Positions 41,158 through 52,108 of a stretch of DNA of 64,000 nucleotides are shown here, in pieces. The stretch is from assembly GCA_905221605.1 (NCBI GenBank), contig CAJNDS010000225.1, positions 739,001 to 803,000 of the forward strand. Direction: 5' to 3'. Position 1 is the stretch's first letter, and each line of letters starts with the position of its first letter. The position numbers and the translations under genes are program-made. A model generated the notes under the pieces. The model did not search any database and had not been told where the DNA came from. It saw only the letters and a list, made by a program, of their open reading frames with translations. This stretch comes from Symbiodinium natans. Taxonomy: Eukaryota; Sar; Dinophyceae; Suessiales; Symbiodiniaceae.

Positions 41158-42049
41158 TTGCCCTCCGTGCACCGGGTAGGTAGCTGCTCCTTTGCGCCAT
41201 GGCAGACCCAGCAGCCGCCTACTCTCGTTGCCCCGCCGCTCATCGCTGGACGAGACAACACATGGCACACCGTCCGCCATGGCAATGCGGCTCTCCCTTT
41301 TGTGGTGTCGCGGCCGAATGCTGACTGTGGCGAAGCCAAGGCGGTGGTATTACTCCTTCCAGGCTGTGGACACTTCTACGTGGAAAACCATTACCCGCTA
41401 CCCTGGCAAGGAGCCATTGAGCATCTGTGGAGCAATCTTGCCTTCAAGCGGGCCATTCTCGCTTGCTCTTGGCCCGTGGCGGGCCAGGCCGGTTCCCCAC
41501 CTGCCTGGATGTGACCTGACGGCTCGGACTGGACGAAAGCAGTCTACACCATGGAGATCGTTGCGCTTCTGCAGGCAGCCAAACGTGATGTGAGCCCTCA
41601 CATCTCCTTGCCGACGTATGTTATTGGCTTGGGCTCTGGTGGGACCATCGTCTACCAGATCGCCATCTCAGGAACCCAGCCGGGTTTCCAGGCACACACA
41701 CGTGTGTATGGGCCCCATCCGTCTACCCTACCCTCTGCCCGCTCCGAACACCGCGGCCACACAAGTGCTGATCTATGGCGGACGCCAGGACGTGGAAGTC
41801 TTCCAGCGCAATCTGCGGCATGGCCACTCGGTGCGAGGCAATACCCGGGTACCCCCAGTTGTCGAGTGCCTATCAGAAGACTCGCGTTTCACGGTGTTCA
41901 AAGGCTACAACCGCACACAGTACCCATGGGCTCCTGGCCTTACGGTCCGGCAGGTTGTCATCGGCAAGGACCGGGAGCACGTAGTGTGGCCCCAGCTGCT
42001 GAGCGACCCTGATTGGATGCTGGCTGATCATATTGAGCTCCCGGAGTAG
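41158..42049 (+). pseudogene. disrupted alpha/beta-hydrolase-like gene
   Basis: The first frame reads EAKAVVLLLPGCGHFYVENH (an oxyanion-side strand), meets TGA at 41515-41517, and continues in the same frame with DGSDWTKAVYTMEIVALLQA and TYVIGLGSGGTIVYQIA, which resembles a nucleophile elbow. Around 41715-41740 the coding signal moves to another frame: TQVLIYGGRQDVEVFQRN (acid-residue strand) and VVIGKDREHVVWPQLLSDPD (His-containing region), ending in TAG. The order fits an alpha/beta hydrolase. One in-frame stop plus one frameshift mean either a pseudogene, unrecognised introns or assembly errors. Confidence 0.5.
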
Positions 42050-42392
42050 TCAAGGGCAAGGCAGAGGCCCCCTTTCTTTCTCCCTTTTGGATGTCATTGA
42101 TTTGCGCTTGTCTGCACCTGCATTGCAGCCACAAACAGGCGGCCGCTAAGGTATGCAAGCACCTTGGGATTACTGGCTTGGTGCTTACTTGAACCTCGCG
42201 CGGGCTCAAAGTAAGAGGGGGGCATTGATTGTTTGCTTGCGGACATGTCAATGGTTTTTCCTGTTGCTCTTAGCCGTATTGTGACTTCGTCTCTTTCAGT
42301 GCCCTAGGGTGATTTGCGCCTGTGTATCTGTTAGTTTGTTTTCATCTCGCTTACCGTAGCATCGGAGTCTGCAGTTTTCGGTAATCGCAGCC

Positions 42393-42623
42393 ATGGATGC
42401 CTACGCGTGTCAGCATTATGTGCTGCAAGCCGGGTCGCATGTACTTCATGCCTTTGTTGCTAAGCGGGGCCAACTTACCGCGCTTGCCACTGCAGGGACT
42501 AGCGATATAGCGATGACCAAGCCCATGAATGCTCTGCCTTTTTGCGGGACAGCAACTCGATCTGCTTTGCGGAGCAAGCCACAGTTCGCTGTTTTCTCTT
42601 GCATACAGGGCGGCCAGGCATAG
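42393..42623 (+). CDS. short ORF upstream of the large 42.7 kb reading frame
   Basis: ATG-led, 76 codons (MDAYACQHYVLQAGSHVLHA, AFVAKRGQLTALATAGTSD, CGTATRSALRSKPQFAVFSC). It ends in TAG at 42621, and the same frame reopens to give the next ORF, so it may be the first exon or a truncated 5' part of that gene. No family was recognised. Confidence 0.4.
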   Translation: MDAYACQHYVLQAGSHVLHAFVAKRGQLTALATAGTSDIAMTKPMNALPFCGTATRSALRSKPQFAVFSCIQGGQA

Positions 42624-42677
42624 GCAACATGCCGCATCGCAGTGCCCTTACGGGTCGTGTGCTAGCTGCACCTGTGT

Positions 42678-44695
42678 GTGCACCGCCTGCTGGCGCGGTT
42701 ACTCCCCCCCATATGGTCTCGCGCAGTTGCCGGACACGGAGCGGGTAGGGAGGCAGCCCTGCCTCCCTCGCCCTTTCAGGCTCCCATATCAAGTCAACCC
42801 AGGGCTTTCATGCCGGGTGCCCCCCCCCACCCTCCTGCTCCCCCCCGCACTGGTGGGCATAGATCAAGTGATGGAAGTAGGGAAGCGGATCCCCTCTCTT
42901 CCTCAGCGCCTCCACCTTCGACGCCTGCCGAAGCTGACATCCCGCCCTGGCTGGAGCACAAGAGAACCTGCCCACATGCGCTTGCCGAGACCGCTAGGGA
43001 TGCTATACGGCAGCTCCACGCATGGAACGCGGACCGCCCGCCAGCGCAGGAAGACGCCTCAGACATTACGCAGGCTTTGGAGACTGATCAGAACTTCCCT
43101 GAACCCACCCCGGATGGAATCTTACCTCTGTGGGCAGCCGTGGGTACGGTCACTGGCGAGCCACCGGACCCGCAGGGGTGGCACCCAGCGGTCGATTACC
43201 TGGCGTTGCTCAACTGCCTGCTCCCGCAGCTTCGGGACGCTGAACACGCGGGTGCCCACGTCCTCCTCTTGGTCACAGACAGTCGCAATTTCCTGTCCAT
43301 CCCGCACTTCCCCTACTTCATACGGCATCTCGTCGCACGGATGCAGTGGGAAGGAACTTATAGGGAAAAGTGGTTCCCTATCTTTGTGAACACTCTAGAG
43401 GCTGGGCTTGCTGCAGTGCACTTCACGTGGGCGGGGCCTGAAATCATGACTGTTCTCAGGGTTCTGGCGCCAGGAGCTGTCCTGATGTTGCTGGATCATG
43501 ACACCCTCTTCACCGCCAGATGGGAAGCCGAAGAGCTACGACGCTTTGCAGTTCTGGACCTCTTGCCAAACTCCCTGTCGGTGGAGCCTTTAGGAAAAAT
43601 GGACGTGGAGGTGGACGAGACACAGCCTTGTGGCTCGCTTCCATCCTCGCCTTGGAGCTGTTCGCCGGATGGATACATCCCGTCCGGAGCCCGGTCGCCT
43701 AACTCCATCGGCATGGTTTGTGCGTCGAAGGATCAGCTTGAGGCCAATGGGGGATTGGTGATCTTCTATCCGGATGCTCCTGATGCATCGTGCCCGCGAC
43801 CTCCTGCCTTCTGCATTCCGCACACTGCAGTTGAAGCTGTGGACATTGCGCGTGCGGCACTGGCCTGCGCGTTTACGCGAATCATCCTTCCCAGTGGAGT
43901 GCCCACTCCATTGCCTGGCATGCCTGTTGACGTGACACTGGACAGAATCCACCATTTGCAGTGCCTTCGAAACACTCCCCTTGCTGGCACGAATGCCAAC
44001 AGGCACTCCGACTTTGTGTCTGCTTGGGCGCTGCTCGGCAGATATGTGCATGAGCTAGCATGGAAACAGGCCAACCTCGAGGACAGCCGCCCGGAACCAC
44101 AGATTGCCCTTGGCTCCTGTCCCGTTGGGCAGGTGAAAGAAGTCAAAACTTGGGGACAAGGTCCCTATGAGCAGAGCTTTCTTCCTCTCCTGTTAGGCTA
44201 TGGCAGTTCGCAAACTCGAATGGCGATTCTGCCAGACCCAGACTTGTTCATGGCGAACCGTTTTGCCGAGGCTGTCCCCCCCCGTTTGTTCATGGATATG
44301 GCGCCAAAGGGAAGAGTGTTTTGCGGCTCTGGGGAAAGGTGCACTGGCTGCCACCCTGCCAGAGGCCATTTGGGGCAGCTTCCACCCCGCTTTGGGATGC
44401 ACTGCTACACATGCCTAAGGAGCGACAGCATGTCGCTCTTGGAGTACCGCTGGCGGATTCCCCATTGGAAGCGATTCGCCAGCCGTATTGGCTGCCGAAT
44501 TTGCTCACTGATCTTGTGCTTGTTCTGCTCACCGGATTGGTTGTCCAAGGGCATTGGCATGACTCGTGGGCCCATCTTATACACCCTGTGGTCTGTCAGG
44601 TCCGGGAAGGCATGGCACGCAAGTCAGCCAGGCCTCTCATCCTGAGGGGCCCGGTTGTGACGATCCTCTCAGTGGCCTCCTCGCAAGCTGGCTAG
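42678..44695 (+). pseudogene. large unknown protein with DxD-like motif, C-terminal frame breaks
   Basis: Coding signal is strong from about 42750. After a Pro-rich leader come DYLALLNCLLPQLRDAEHAG, VLLLVTDSRNFLSIPHFPYF, MTVLRVLAPGAVLMLLDHDT with LFT following, and much later AFTRIILPSGVPTPLPGMPV. The LLDHDTLFT segment resembles the metal-binding DxD of GT-A glycosyltransferases, but the overall fold is not established. After a C8 run (44278-44283 region) the best frame moves to ALGKGALAATLPEAIWGSFH, and after about 44415 to a third frame with a hydrophobic stretch LPNLLTDLVLVLLTGLVVQG and a TAG at 44693. Two frame changes suggest a decayed gene or homopolymer errors. Confidence 0.5.
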
Positions 44696-45160
44696 TGGAG
44701 GACAAAAGTCTATGCTAAAGAATGGACTCCGCAGTTGCTGGCTGGACTTCTAGATACTCTGCCTGTTGCGCCGCTGCCCAGCCATGCGCTGTGACATGCG
44801 GAACGTTTAAGCCTGAGCCCGACCTTGTTAAGCAATGAACTTGTCGGCACAGGAAGCAGCTAGAGCAAGCCCTATGTTGCCACAGGGAAGCTGTTGGAAG
44901 TGCCTTGCCAGGAGTCGCCACACCGTTGCAGCCACCTCTGATAACTCCGCCGGGCTTGGAAGGCAGCCGCAACTCGACACTGCAGCAGTGCAAGCAGCGT
45001 TGGAGCTGGTAGAGGGGTTGGTGAAGGGCTTCAGAGCAAAGCCTGCGGGGGGGCTGGGCTTGGGGCTGCTGGTGGCGGGTGAGGGGCTGGTTCTCAAATG
45101 CCAAATGCCTGTCTTGGTTATTCAAGCCGACAGTTGTGCCATGACATGCCACAAACAAAA

Positions 45161-45216
45161 GCGAGCGAGCGAGCGAGCGAGCGAGCGAGCGAGCGAGCGA
45201 GTGAGTGAGAGTGAGT

Positions 45217-45262
<46 letters not shown>
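45161..45262. repeat. (GCGA)n-(GTGA)n-(GA)n compound microsatellite
   Basis: About nine GCGA units, then GTGA/GAGT units, then about 20 GA units. The Ser/Arg and Ser/Leu runs in open frames across it are artefacts. Confidence 0.95.
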
Positions 45263-45263
<1 letters not shown>

Positions 45264-45387
45264 CATTGGAAGTTGCGTGCTGACTTGCCCGCCGTCCAAG
45301 GGGAGAGGGGGGGGGAGCTCACTGTTTGTAGCAGTATGGCAGCACGAAAAACACATGCCTCATCCAGAAGCATGCAGTGTAAAGTGC

Positions 45388-45498
45388 TTGGAGGTTCATG
45401 GGTACTTACAAGTGCGTTTACAAGAAGGGTTATAACCTTACTTAGGGTACTTATAACGTATAAGCATACTTATAAGTGCCTATGCACCTCCAAGTCCA
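45388..45498. repeat. foldback element, intergenic copy
   Basis: The left end CTTGGAGGTTCATGGGTACT (to TACAAGTG) is mirrored at the right by CTTATAAGTGCCTATGCACC then TCCAAG. The interior is rich in CTTATAA. Same family as the copies at 15836, 21110 and 24768. Confidence 0.65.
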
Positions 45499-45613
45499 AG
45501 CAAATAGCTATCGCCGAGACTCAAGATTGGCAAATGCCATAGGTGTCGAGAACATGAGGTCGTTTCAAGCCCTCACGGCCCTCTCGCATCACATAGCCTA
45601 GTTTCGAGACAGC

Positions 45614-47077
45614 ATGGCTCCGAAGTTCAGTTCTCTAAGACGCAGGGCGCCGCTGGAATCAGAGCCACCAGCAGGCCCTGTGCGCATAGAAGACATGTTT
45701 CTGCGGGCTGAGAACACTTGGGAGGCACTGCGTCCTGAAAATCAGCAGCTGCTGACAGCAAATGTTTCTGCTGGCGTTGAGCTGCTTTCGTTTTACAGTG
45801 GGAAAGGAAGTGCTGAGTCAATGCTTTATCAGATTGTGGACCGAGTCCTTCAAGCTGAGTGGACAGCAGGCTCTGAGGACCTGCGTCCTGGCTTGCCATG
45901 CCCTTTGAAGAGTTTGTCGAGGAGGGGCAGATGGAGAGACATCAGGGCGTAGTGCAAGCGCAGCAAGCAAAGAAAAACAAGCCTACCCAAGAGGATGTAG
46001 CGCTGGCCGCTGAGGGTTTGGGGTTGTCCGAGCAGCCGCCTGAGTTCCGGTATGCTGATGCCCAGGTTACTCCCAAGAAGCGTCCCCAGCACAGCCATCC
46101 TCTGTCCGGTGAGAAGCCAAGCCGAAAGGAAGGCCAATGTGGCCCTGCAGTGAAGCTGGAAACCGGTTCTGCGGAAGCGCCGAAACGAAGGCTCATGGCA
46201 TGTGTGCATTGTGTTATTGTGTTTGCTTCAAAGTGTTTGCATGATGTTCAGAAGAAAGCTAGCCCCTCAAATGGTGTCGAGTTGTTTCTTCTTTGCTTGG
46301 TGTGACAGGCGACGTTACGATTTGGTCTCTGGCAAGAACAAGCTGCAAGACAAGGTGAACAATGACTTGCGAGCCTTCAAGGACAGTGCCCAGAAGGTTG
46401 AGGAAGATGCGATTCAGGCACAGGACAAGATCAAAGTGGACGATGATGAGTTCGCGCCGTTTAGGTCGTACCACAAGACCTTGACAGAACGGCTGGAGCT
46501 CTTGAGGGCTGTGAGAGATGCATCGTGGGCTACAAGTCCCGATGCACTGACTGCCGCCCCCTTGCCTAAGCTGCCAGAAGTCATCAAGTCCGAGAGCGTA
46601 CGTGCTGCCATAGGCCAACTCTGGAGCTTGAAGAATGCAGCTGTGGCAAAGAAAAGCGATGAGTGCAAAACCATCATTGCCCAGATCAAGGCCGAGAGTG
46701 CACAGTATCCTGGCGTGAGTATGTCGCTCCTGGATGCAGAGAACATGGATGGTAAGTGGTGGGCCCGTGACATCAAGGATGCTTGCGTGGCGTTTGTGTT
46801 GTGTCAAAGCTTGGCTGCGCGCTGCGGTACGTTAGAAGTTTCCCCAGACATGCAAGATGTGAAGCCACTGGAAGTGTGCCAGATGGAGCTGGACTCCGCA
46901 GTCAACCAGTGCCAGACAGAGGACGATGTGAAGATGGTTCTCACACAGACTTTGAAGTCTACAATGCAGAAGCTTCAGAACATCCGAAACTCTGTGTCAC
47001 GAGCATCCGGTGATCTCACACGAGCTTTGGCAACTTGTAAGCAGCTGGCGGGGCTCTCTCGTGCAGAGTCTTTTTGA
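45614..47077 (+). CDS. gene with methyltransferase motif-I-like segment, at least two exons
   Basis: The first ATG-led frame (45614) contains VELLSFYSGKGSAESMLYQI, which resembles motif I of C5-type DNA methyltransferases (S-F-x-G-x-G-x-x-E). Near 45895 the signal moves to MPFEEFVEEGQMERHQGVVQ in another frame, so a short intron or frameshift is required. A GC-AG intron of about 120 nt (about 46189-46308) then leads to RRYDLVSGKNKLQDKVNNDL, a long helical, charged region, and a TGA at 47075-47077. Motif IV and other catalytic motifs are not visible, so it is at most a partial or regulatory relative. The coding end is well supported; the overall identity is not. Confidence 0.45.
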
Positions 47078-47645
47078 AGCGCCCCTGCTGGGGGCCCCTG
47101 CTAGGCCAAATCCGGGAGTCAGACAAGGCATTCTCTTCGCGAGACGCTGCATCTGACACTGGCGGCCCAGCCCGCGGTGACCACGGCCCACAAGCAGCTC
47201 AGCACCGAAAGTTTCCATGGCGACATTAAGGAAGACGCCTCCGTCTGCTGGTTCAGTTTTCCGGGGAAGTACGCCGTGGGCTGGGATGCGCTGACGCCAC
47301 GAGTCGGTCGCCTGCGTCTTCCTGTGCAGCCCCGAGGATGGTGGGGGCCCCAGAACCGCGCGTTCGAACGGCGTGGAGAGATGTGGCAAGAAGGATCCCA
47401 GAGTGCTTCGAGAACCCTAGACAAAAAAACCTGTGGCCCCCCTTTCTTTGCTGAGGTCTGGGCAAGCACGCGCCTGACCCAGAGTGCAAGGACCGCCCAT
47501 GCTTTTGCCACAGGATCTACGGAGAGCGTGACTGGGGTTGATTTGGGAATGGCTTCAAGTAATTTTCTCCGGGCTCTCTTCCCGACATACCCCTCCGGTA
47601 AAAACACGTCCTCACTTGCACAGAAATCCCCCAACTCCGCCTCAG

Positions 47646-48975
47646 GCGACTTCAAGTGCTTCGGGTACTTGTTGGAGTACACAGACGAAACCCGGGAGCA
47701 GAAGGAGAAGCACGCCCGGGCCACGAACGCCGTGCTGGTGCACAAGGACGCCACGCCGGAAGAGCGTGCAGAGGCCGAGGCACGAGCCGAGGAAGCATGG
47801 AATCAAAACGGCCGGCGGGCCTCTTGGGGGTGCGCCTGGTACAAGGCCTGGCTGTCCAAGGTGGCTGGGCTTTTGCTTAGTTGAGCCGCATACTCTGGCG
47901 TCCTTGTTTTCCTATAATAATGCGAGGAGCAGCACAAGGTACAGGTATACTCTTTCCCTGAAAATTACTTCAATGCATATAGGTGAAGCAAGCGGTCGAG
48001 AAGGGCCAGCGCCTCAAAGACGTCTTCTTCGAAGGCCAGGCCAACCTGGGCAAGGTGGGGGGCACCGTCTTACAAAAGACTTCGCCGTCTTCCTCCAACT
48101 CGTGGCGTGCTGTAAGAGCTCACTCTAAAGCTTTCGGGACGTAACCACATAGGTCATAACACCTATCTACCCAACCCCAGGTAAGCATGGAGAGCCTGTC
48201 CAAGCCCGAGACCAAGCTTTGGGATAACATCGGATTGGGAGGTTCACAAAAGTGCGAACTCGCCACAGCCGACTCCAATGGCTGGAAGTACGACGCCGTG
48301 GACGTCGCGGAGTTCCTTCGGGACGAGTTCCCGGTCGGCCGCATGGTCGATGCGCTTCATGGCGACATGTGGCGGAGGTGCAAACTTGTGAAGCAAGCCG
48401 GCGCCAACCGGTGGGAAGTCTCCTACAACGACCCGGAGACCACCTTTCAGACCCACATGCTACGACGTCCCGAGAACGAGATGGAGACGCTGCTTGACAC
48501 AGTGGGCTGGGGCCTCAGAGGGGCTTCTGTGGCCGCAGCTTTTCCATGTGAGGAAAAAGTCCTGGCCAAGTCCAAGAGCGCTGCAAGTTGCCATGGTTAC
48601 ACCAACCTCAGTGAAAATCCCTGTACACCCAATCCCATTGAACCCGAATGAAACCCGAAAGCCCCGCCAGACCAGCTACCCTAAACTCTATTATAAACCC
48701 TAAACCTATGAAACCCACATGAAAACTTTGTACACTCTGCAAACTACATACCTTAAGCCCTAACTTCTAAACCCCTGCAAACCCTACTTAAAACCATTAA
48801 TGCCACTCTACTATGACTTACCTCAAATCCTATAAACCCCACCCTTACAAACCCGAATGCTAACCCCAACAGGATGGCGTGCAGCCGGCCTCCGGTATAG
48901 CCGAGGTCCGCCCACGGTCGGGTTCCAAAGCCACCACAAAATGGCGCAGTAGGCCCAACACCGCCGAAAGGGCAG
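47646..48975 (+). CDS. spliced gene with Tudor/Agenet-like segment (partial)
   Basis: Four exons join in frame with GT donors and AG-G acceptors: 47646-47860, 47983-48054, 48181-48501 and 48873 to about 48975. Exon 1 is charged and helical (DETREQKEKHARATNAVLVH, EERAEAEARAEEAW). Exon 2 gives VKQAVEKGQRLKDVFFEGQA with a NLGK end. Exon 3 holds FPVGRMVDALHGDMWRRCKL followed by WEVSYNDPETTF, the spacing of a Tudor/Agenet barrel in which aromatic residues would bind modified peptides. Exon 4 is basic. An upstream exon near 47157-47270 (SVCWFSFPGKYAVGWDAL) is likely. Start and stop were not fixed. The third intron carries degenerate CCCTAAA-like sequence. Confidence 0.6.
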
Positions 48976-49299
48976 CTAGCCAGCACAGGCGGATTTGCCC
49001 TGGACTCTCTTTGTGGAAGATACCAAGGCCATGCCTTTGGGCCTCAGCGAATGCTGGAACAACGGATTGGCCCCTTCCAGTACCCGCCCCCAAAGCTTAC
49101 TTAACGCCTGCAGGGAAGGTCGCTCTTCATTAGTGGGGATGAAGGGAAAAAGAAAAACGCCCCCTTCTGTGTCGGCAGTATCAATACAACCTTACTTATC
49201 GCCTGCTGCTCTCGTCCACCAGCAACGCATCTTATTGCTTCTGTCTTAGACTGCCCAGATGTGGGCGCGTGTTTCTGCCCCATGGCTTGCCTGCGGCTG

Positions 49300-50400
49300 T
49301 AAGACTAGAATTAGCTCCGTCGAAGCCTTCTTAACAATGCACCCTGCCTTGGCCCATTTGCACATGCCCACACACGGCTGCATTAACGGCTTTGCATGTG
49401 AGCCTTGCCGCGGATAGAGCAGGTAAATGCAAATTGTGCGTCGCTGATTCTCAGCTGGTTCCTATACGGGCGCAGCTGCAGTTATTGCTTGGCACAAGCG
49501 TTAACAACTTCCCCAATGCAAGGGTGACTTTGTCTCCATCGACGCACGCTTGGAATAGCCATGCCACAAGCCATGTTGGGCCCATTTTCTTACCTTGGAA
49601 TTGTGGCATCTGTTAGCCTTGTTCACCATAAGAGCGACCAGCTCTGCATCTTCCGGTCCAGTTTGGCAGCAAGAGCAAGCGATCCGCAAGGAAGCACGCC
49701 TTTACTATTTCTCCGGGTCTGATGCACTTGGCAATGGGGGGCACTCGTATGGCCACTTTGTCGAAAGTGAGGAGCTCTTCCAGCTTACGCCGGGGGGCCA
49801 TGTGCATGAAGACACGTCTAGTAAGGTAGAGGTTCTCTAGTGACCTCTGCTTTGTCTGTAATTTTGTCCACGCCTTCCTTTCATGGACCGCGGTTCGTTG
49901 CGCAGCTCCTCGAGTAGCACTGCTGCTTTAATCGATCGTTGGGACATTCACTTTGGAGGACTTGTTGTGCGGTGCCATCTTTGAGTCCGTCTGGTTCTTA
50001 ACTCCTTGTGAACGTCGCTTGGTCTTGGCGCAAAGTTGGTGTTCCCAGTGCAATTTGACTCGTCTCATTGTCAACGCGGCGATCGCTCGAGGAATTGCTT
50101 TGTGAACACAGTTCAATGTTTTTCTGTGGGGGGCGAGACGGGACATTTTCATCCGATGGATTTTTCTGTGCTGCTGTTGCAAGATACAGCTATTAGCCGA
50201 CCTCAGGTTTGCAATTTTCTTGGAAGCAAGGAATCTGGAAGCAAGTCTTTGCTGAACCAGGTTTGGATCTTTTTGACAGTGCTTTTAAGGCTCCAAACCT
50301 TCTGAATGGGTGGAAGATGAGGTGACCCTTACTTGAAAGATTTGTGGCTTGACCCTTAGCTTGATCGCGCAGTCCAAGCATCTTTGATGGGTGCAGCTCT
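49300..50400. other. unclear region, ORFs on both strands
   Basis: At 49595-49840 the plus strand reads AIRKEARLYYFSGSDALGNG with SYGHFVESEELFQL. The minus strand of nearly the same bases (49613-49807) reads KLEELLTFDKVAIRVPPIAK with GEIVKACFLADRLLLLPNW. Both look protein-like, and I cannot choose between them. Nothing else was recognised. Confidence 0.3.
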
Positions 50401-50408
50401 GTCCAGCT

Positions 50409-50506
50409 GCCGGAAGATTTCCAAGCATTCGTCAAATCTGTACGACGACTGATAACTGCCGGAAGATTTCCAAGCATTCGTCAAATCTGTACGACGACTG
50501 ATAACT
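50409..50506. repeat. tandem duplication of a 49 bp unit
   Basis: CTGCCGGAAGATTTCCAAGC...CGACGACTGATAA occurs twice back to back without a mismatch that I can see, so it is recent. Confidence 0.9.
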
Positions 50507-50719
50507 CGCCCCGACTACCAGTTCTTAAGCTCTAAGGCAGAAATTGAGGAGCCTTTGAAGCAATACCATTGCCCAGAGCAAGCAGCAGCAATGCGTGCCG
50601 GCACACCTGAGCGGTCAAAGCCAGGCACTTATACCTGGCCGATCTGCCTGCTTAAGTCTGTCCAAAGGCGTTAGTCATCCATCTCACACCTGAGTTAATT
50701 GATCTCTAAATGGAGTAGA

Positions 50720-51520
50720 CTGGTTTTTTTTTGAATTTTGGAATTTTGGAAACTCGAGGAATTTGCTCGGTTTTAGGATTGTAAGGCTTCCGCTCGAGGG
50801 TTGGATTTTTTGGATTTTTGGATTTTTTAGACACTCAGGAATTTTGGAGTGGTGCTTTCCCCCCCCCTTCCTGAACAGACCGGATATACTTCCGGGGTCT
50901 GTCGAGGGGGGGGGGTGACCATATATGTGTATATATACAAATATATATTTATTTTTTCTTGGCCCCCCCCCAAGGGGGGGGGGGGTCCTGCCCCTTTAAA
51001 GTTTCATTGGGGGCCCCCAAAGATTTTAAAGATTTTAAAGGTTTTGGAAGATTTAAAAGGGGCCTCCCCCCTTTAAACTTTAAGTGGGTTAAATATTAAG
51101 GATTTTAAAGACTGTAAAAGGGGCCTGCCCCTTTAAAGTTTACTTGGAGCCCCCATTTAAATTTTGAAAGAGTAGGAAATTTCAAGTTTTGAAGATAGTC
51201 AAAGGTTTTGCGGGTAGCTAAAGGCCCTCCCTCTTTCAAATTTAATTGGGGCACACCAAAAAAATTCTAAAGATGTTAAAGGTTTTTCAGATTTTAACAG
51301 AGGGCTCCCCCGCTCAAATTTAAATGTGACCCCCAAGTAACATGTGTTATAAAAGATTTTGAAGATTCGTGAAAAGGGGCCTCCCCTTGAAAATTTAAAC
51401 AGGTTTTAATGATTTTAAAGATTTTGAAAGGGCTCCCCCCCGCCCTTACAGTTTAAATGGGCCCCCCAATTCACTTTGAAAGATTTTTTAAAGATTTGAA
51501 AAGGCCCCCGCCCCCGCCCC
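50720..51520. repeat. low-complexity TTTTGGA and GGGGCC/TTTAAA repeat region
   Basis: TTTTGGAATTTTGGA-type repeats (50727-50835) are followed by an AT-rich patch (50918-50965). After that come five or six degenerate units of 80-100 bp combining a G/C-run palindrome (GGGGCCTGCCCCTTTAAAG) with ATTTTAAAGATTTTAAAGG. The same AAAGATxTTAAAGGTTT motif and AT-rich patch recur at 61036-61118. Confidence 0.75.
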
Positions 51521-51524
51521 AATT

Positions 51525-51660
51525 AAGCGTGCCAGCGAGGTACGAGCAAGCGTTTTATCTTGAAAATGGAAAATGACCTTTCATGTCATTTAGGCATCTC
51601 TTGTGCTTCGACTCTTTGCAGCATGTAGCATTTGGCACAGTGCATGTGTTCTCATTTTCC
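51525..51660. repeat. dispersed 135 bp repeat, copy 1 (intron next to a recombinase exon)
   Basis: From AAGCGTGCCAGCGAGG through AATGGAAAATGACCTTTCAT to GTGTTCTCATTTTC it matches 59963-60090 almost base for base. On the minus strand it is the start of the intron following the tyrosine-recombinase exon, beginning GAAAATGAGAACAC (GA donor). Confidence 0.85.
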
Positions 51661-52065
51661 TTGCAGCTGTGCGAGGTCAACTTAGAGGCATCAGGAAAAT
51701 CCGAGAGTAGAAATCTCAGGATATCTGTCGCCTCATCCGTCTCGATGGGACGGTTGGAGAAGGACAGGGGCTTTTGCTCAGCTACAGCCGGGAGCACCGG
51801 GCCATTGCGGCATTCACCTATGCTCGCGACTCTCAGGTTGAGAAAGCTTTCAGCCCAGCATTCTCCCGTGATGCCGAAAGCTGGAGCGACAATGGGTAGG
51901 AGCCTGACTTGGTCCTTCTTGGCCGTTTTGTGATGGGCCGTCAGGACTTCAATGAAGCCAAGTTGCCTGTCATCTGAGATATCGAGAATTATCTCTTGGA
52001 TGTGACGGAGATCACTCCATCTGCATCGACCATACACAGCGATGAGGAATGTTCCCGCACACAGC
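51660..52065 (-). pseudogene. tyrosine-recombinase middle exon, inverted
   Basis: The minus-strand exon (acceptor ATATGACAG, GA donor) reads TFLIAVYGRCRWSDLRHI, where the Arg in RCRWSDL is the first catalytic position of tyrosine recombinases. It goes on with VLTAHHKTAKKDQVRLLPIV (Lys region), GPVLPAVAEQKPLSFSNRP and LTSHSCK (the H-x-x-[KR]-type motif). The C-terminal third, with the tyrosine, is on the opposite strand starting at about 52150, so this piece has been inverted relative to the rest. In intact dinoflagellate retroelements of this type the parts are collinear. The gene cannot make an active recombinase as it stands. Confidence 0.7.
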
Positions 52066-52108
52066 CTGTCATATACATGTCGTCTTTTGTCCTTGAGGAT
52101 AACGTCCT

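Noticed and set aside
42529-43389. 286-codon plus-strand ORF overlapping the 42.7 kb gene
   Set aside because: Composition and residue pattern fit the other frame (42678 onward), which has coherent hydrophobic strands; this one is its shadow.
44715-45356. 213-codon minus-strand ORF with Ser/Leu repeats
   Set aside because: A large part is the translated GA/GCGA microsatellite, and the rest has no recognisable domain.
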